Of a DNA stretch of 6,984 nucleotides, positions 6,831-6,984 are shown piece by piece. The DNA comes from Saprospiraceae bacterium. Its GTDB lineage: Bacteria > Bacteroidota > Bacteroidia > Chitinophagales > Saprospiraceae. The notes below the pieces were generated by a model that searched no databases, had not been told where the DNA came from, and saw only the letters and a program-made list of their open reading frames with translations. The stretch is taken from NCBI GenBank assembly GCA_007125435.1, contig SLDF01000013.1:1-6984 (forward strand), written 5' to 3'. Both the position numbers and the translations under genes were made by a program. Position 1 is the first letter of the stretch. Every line of letters starts with the position of its first letter.

Positions 6831-6941
6831 GGGCATCACCCTCCACTCCGTTGCGGGTCGCTACGCTTCGGGGCTCGCTGTTCGCTCGGTCCTGCGGACT
6901 CACTCCCTTTCGGTCGCGACCCACTACGCATCGCTGATGCG
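6831..6941 (-). repeat. Dispersed repeat copy 3, inverted relative to copies 1 and 2
   Basis: The element runs from GGGCATCACCCTCC (6831-6844) to a terminal hairpin CGCATC-GCT-GATGCG (6927-6941, six pairs, three-base loop). Positions 6855-6889 match the reverse complement of 4759-4793 at 28 of 35 positions. Its middle differs from copy 2, but an outer stem GGGTCGC (6855-6861) with GCGACCC (6916-6922) could fold most of it. It is non-coding and GC-rich. Copies 2 and 3 face each other across pckA. Confidence 0.85.
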
Positions 6942-6945
6942 AGCA

Positions 6946-6984
6946 GCAAGGTACAAGCTTCAAGCCACAAGCTTCAAGTTACAA
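6946..6984. repeat. Tandem repeat of period 7/14 with CAAG core, cut by the window edge
   Basis: CAAG recurs every seven bases from 6947. Two 14-bp units starting ACAAGCTTCAAG (6953-6966 and 6967-6980) differ only in their last two bases, and a third begins at 6981. The preceding GCAAGGT (6946-6952) fits the seven-base period. It begins five bases after the hairpin of repeat copy 3. Its full length is not visible. Confidence 0.75.

Larger units (their letters stand above)
6652..6984. other. pckA upstream region and right-edge repeats
   Basis: No gene is supported in this 333-bp stretch. It contains the pckA leader and promoter (box at 6737-6744), an AT-rich segment (6745-6830), dispersed repeat copy 3 (6831-6941) and a short-period tandem repeat that runs off the edge (6946-6984). 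A TTGACA at 6795-6800 has no convincing -10 partner on the plus strand. Confidence 0.7.

Noticed and set aside
6946..6984. CRISPR array at the right edge
   Set aside because: The period is 7/14 bp with no spacers, so it is a simple tandem repeat.

Overview
The window most likely comes from a member of the Bacteroidota, probably an environmental Cytophagia-like lineage; the genus cannot be fixed from the sequence. Three things point there. One is an outer-membrane DUF5916 protein with a CBM9-like front end, a family concentrated in that phylum. The second is the near absence of Shine-Dalgarno sites, with A-rich leaders before the start codons. The third is a set of -7 boxes of the Bacteroidota form TAnnTTTG ahead of two genes.

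Layout from left to right: 1-426 is a gene-free stretch holding a 34-bp fragment of a dispersed repeat and a TAnnTTTG promoter box. A tiny reading frame (427-507) with an unusually good Shine-Dalgarno site overlaps the start of the DUF5916 gene (494-3013, +). After a 121-bp gap come two genes joined by an ATGA overlap: an exported Ntn-hydrolase of the choloylglycine hydrolase / penicillin V acylase family (3135-4187, +) and a four-helix PsiE-family membrane protein (4184-4621, +). A 425-bp convergent intergenic region follows. It holds a structured, GC-rich copy of the dispersed repeat (4685-4820), what looks like the decayed 3' end of an unidentified minus-strand gene (4829-4963), and the terminator of the next gene (4964-5008). 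The ATP-dependent phosphoenolpyruvate carboxykinase gene pckA lies on the minus strand (5047-6651), with its promoter at 6737-6744. The right edge holds a third repeat copy in opposite orientation (6831-6941) and the beginning of a 7-bp-period CAAG repeat that runs off the window.

The genes do not form one pathway. pckA is central metabolism (gluconeogenesis) and is a self-contained unit with its own promoter and terminator. The hydrolase and PsiE genes are probably co-translated. The DUF5916 gene may have its own promoter and a leader peptide. No defence, phage or CRISPR system is visible. The least explained parts are the three-copy repeat family, whose two larger copies flank pckA as inverted repeats, the overlapping leader frame, and the gene remnant.
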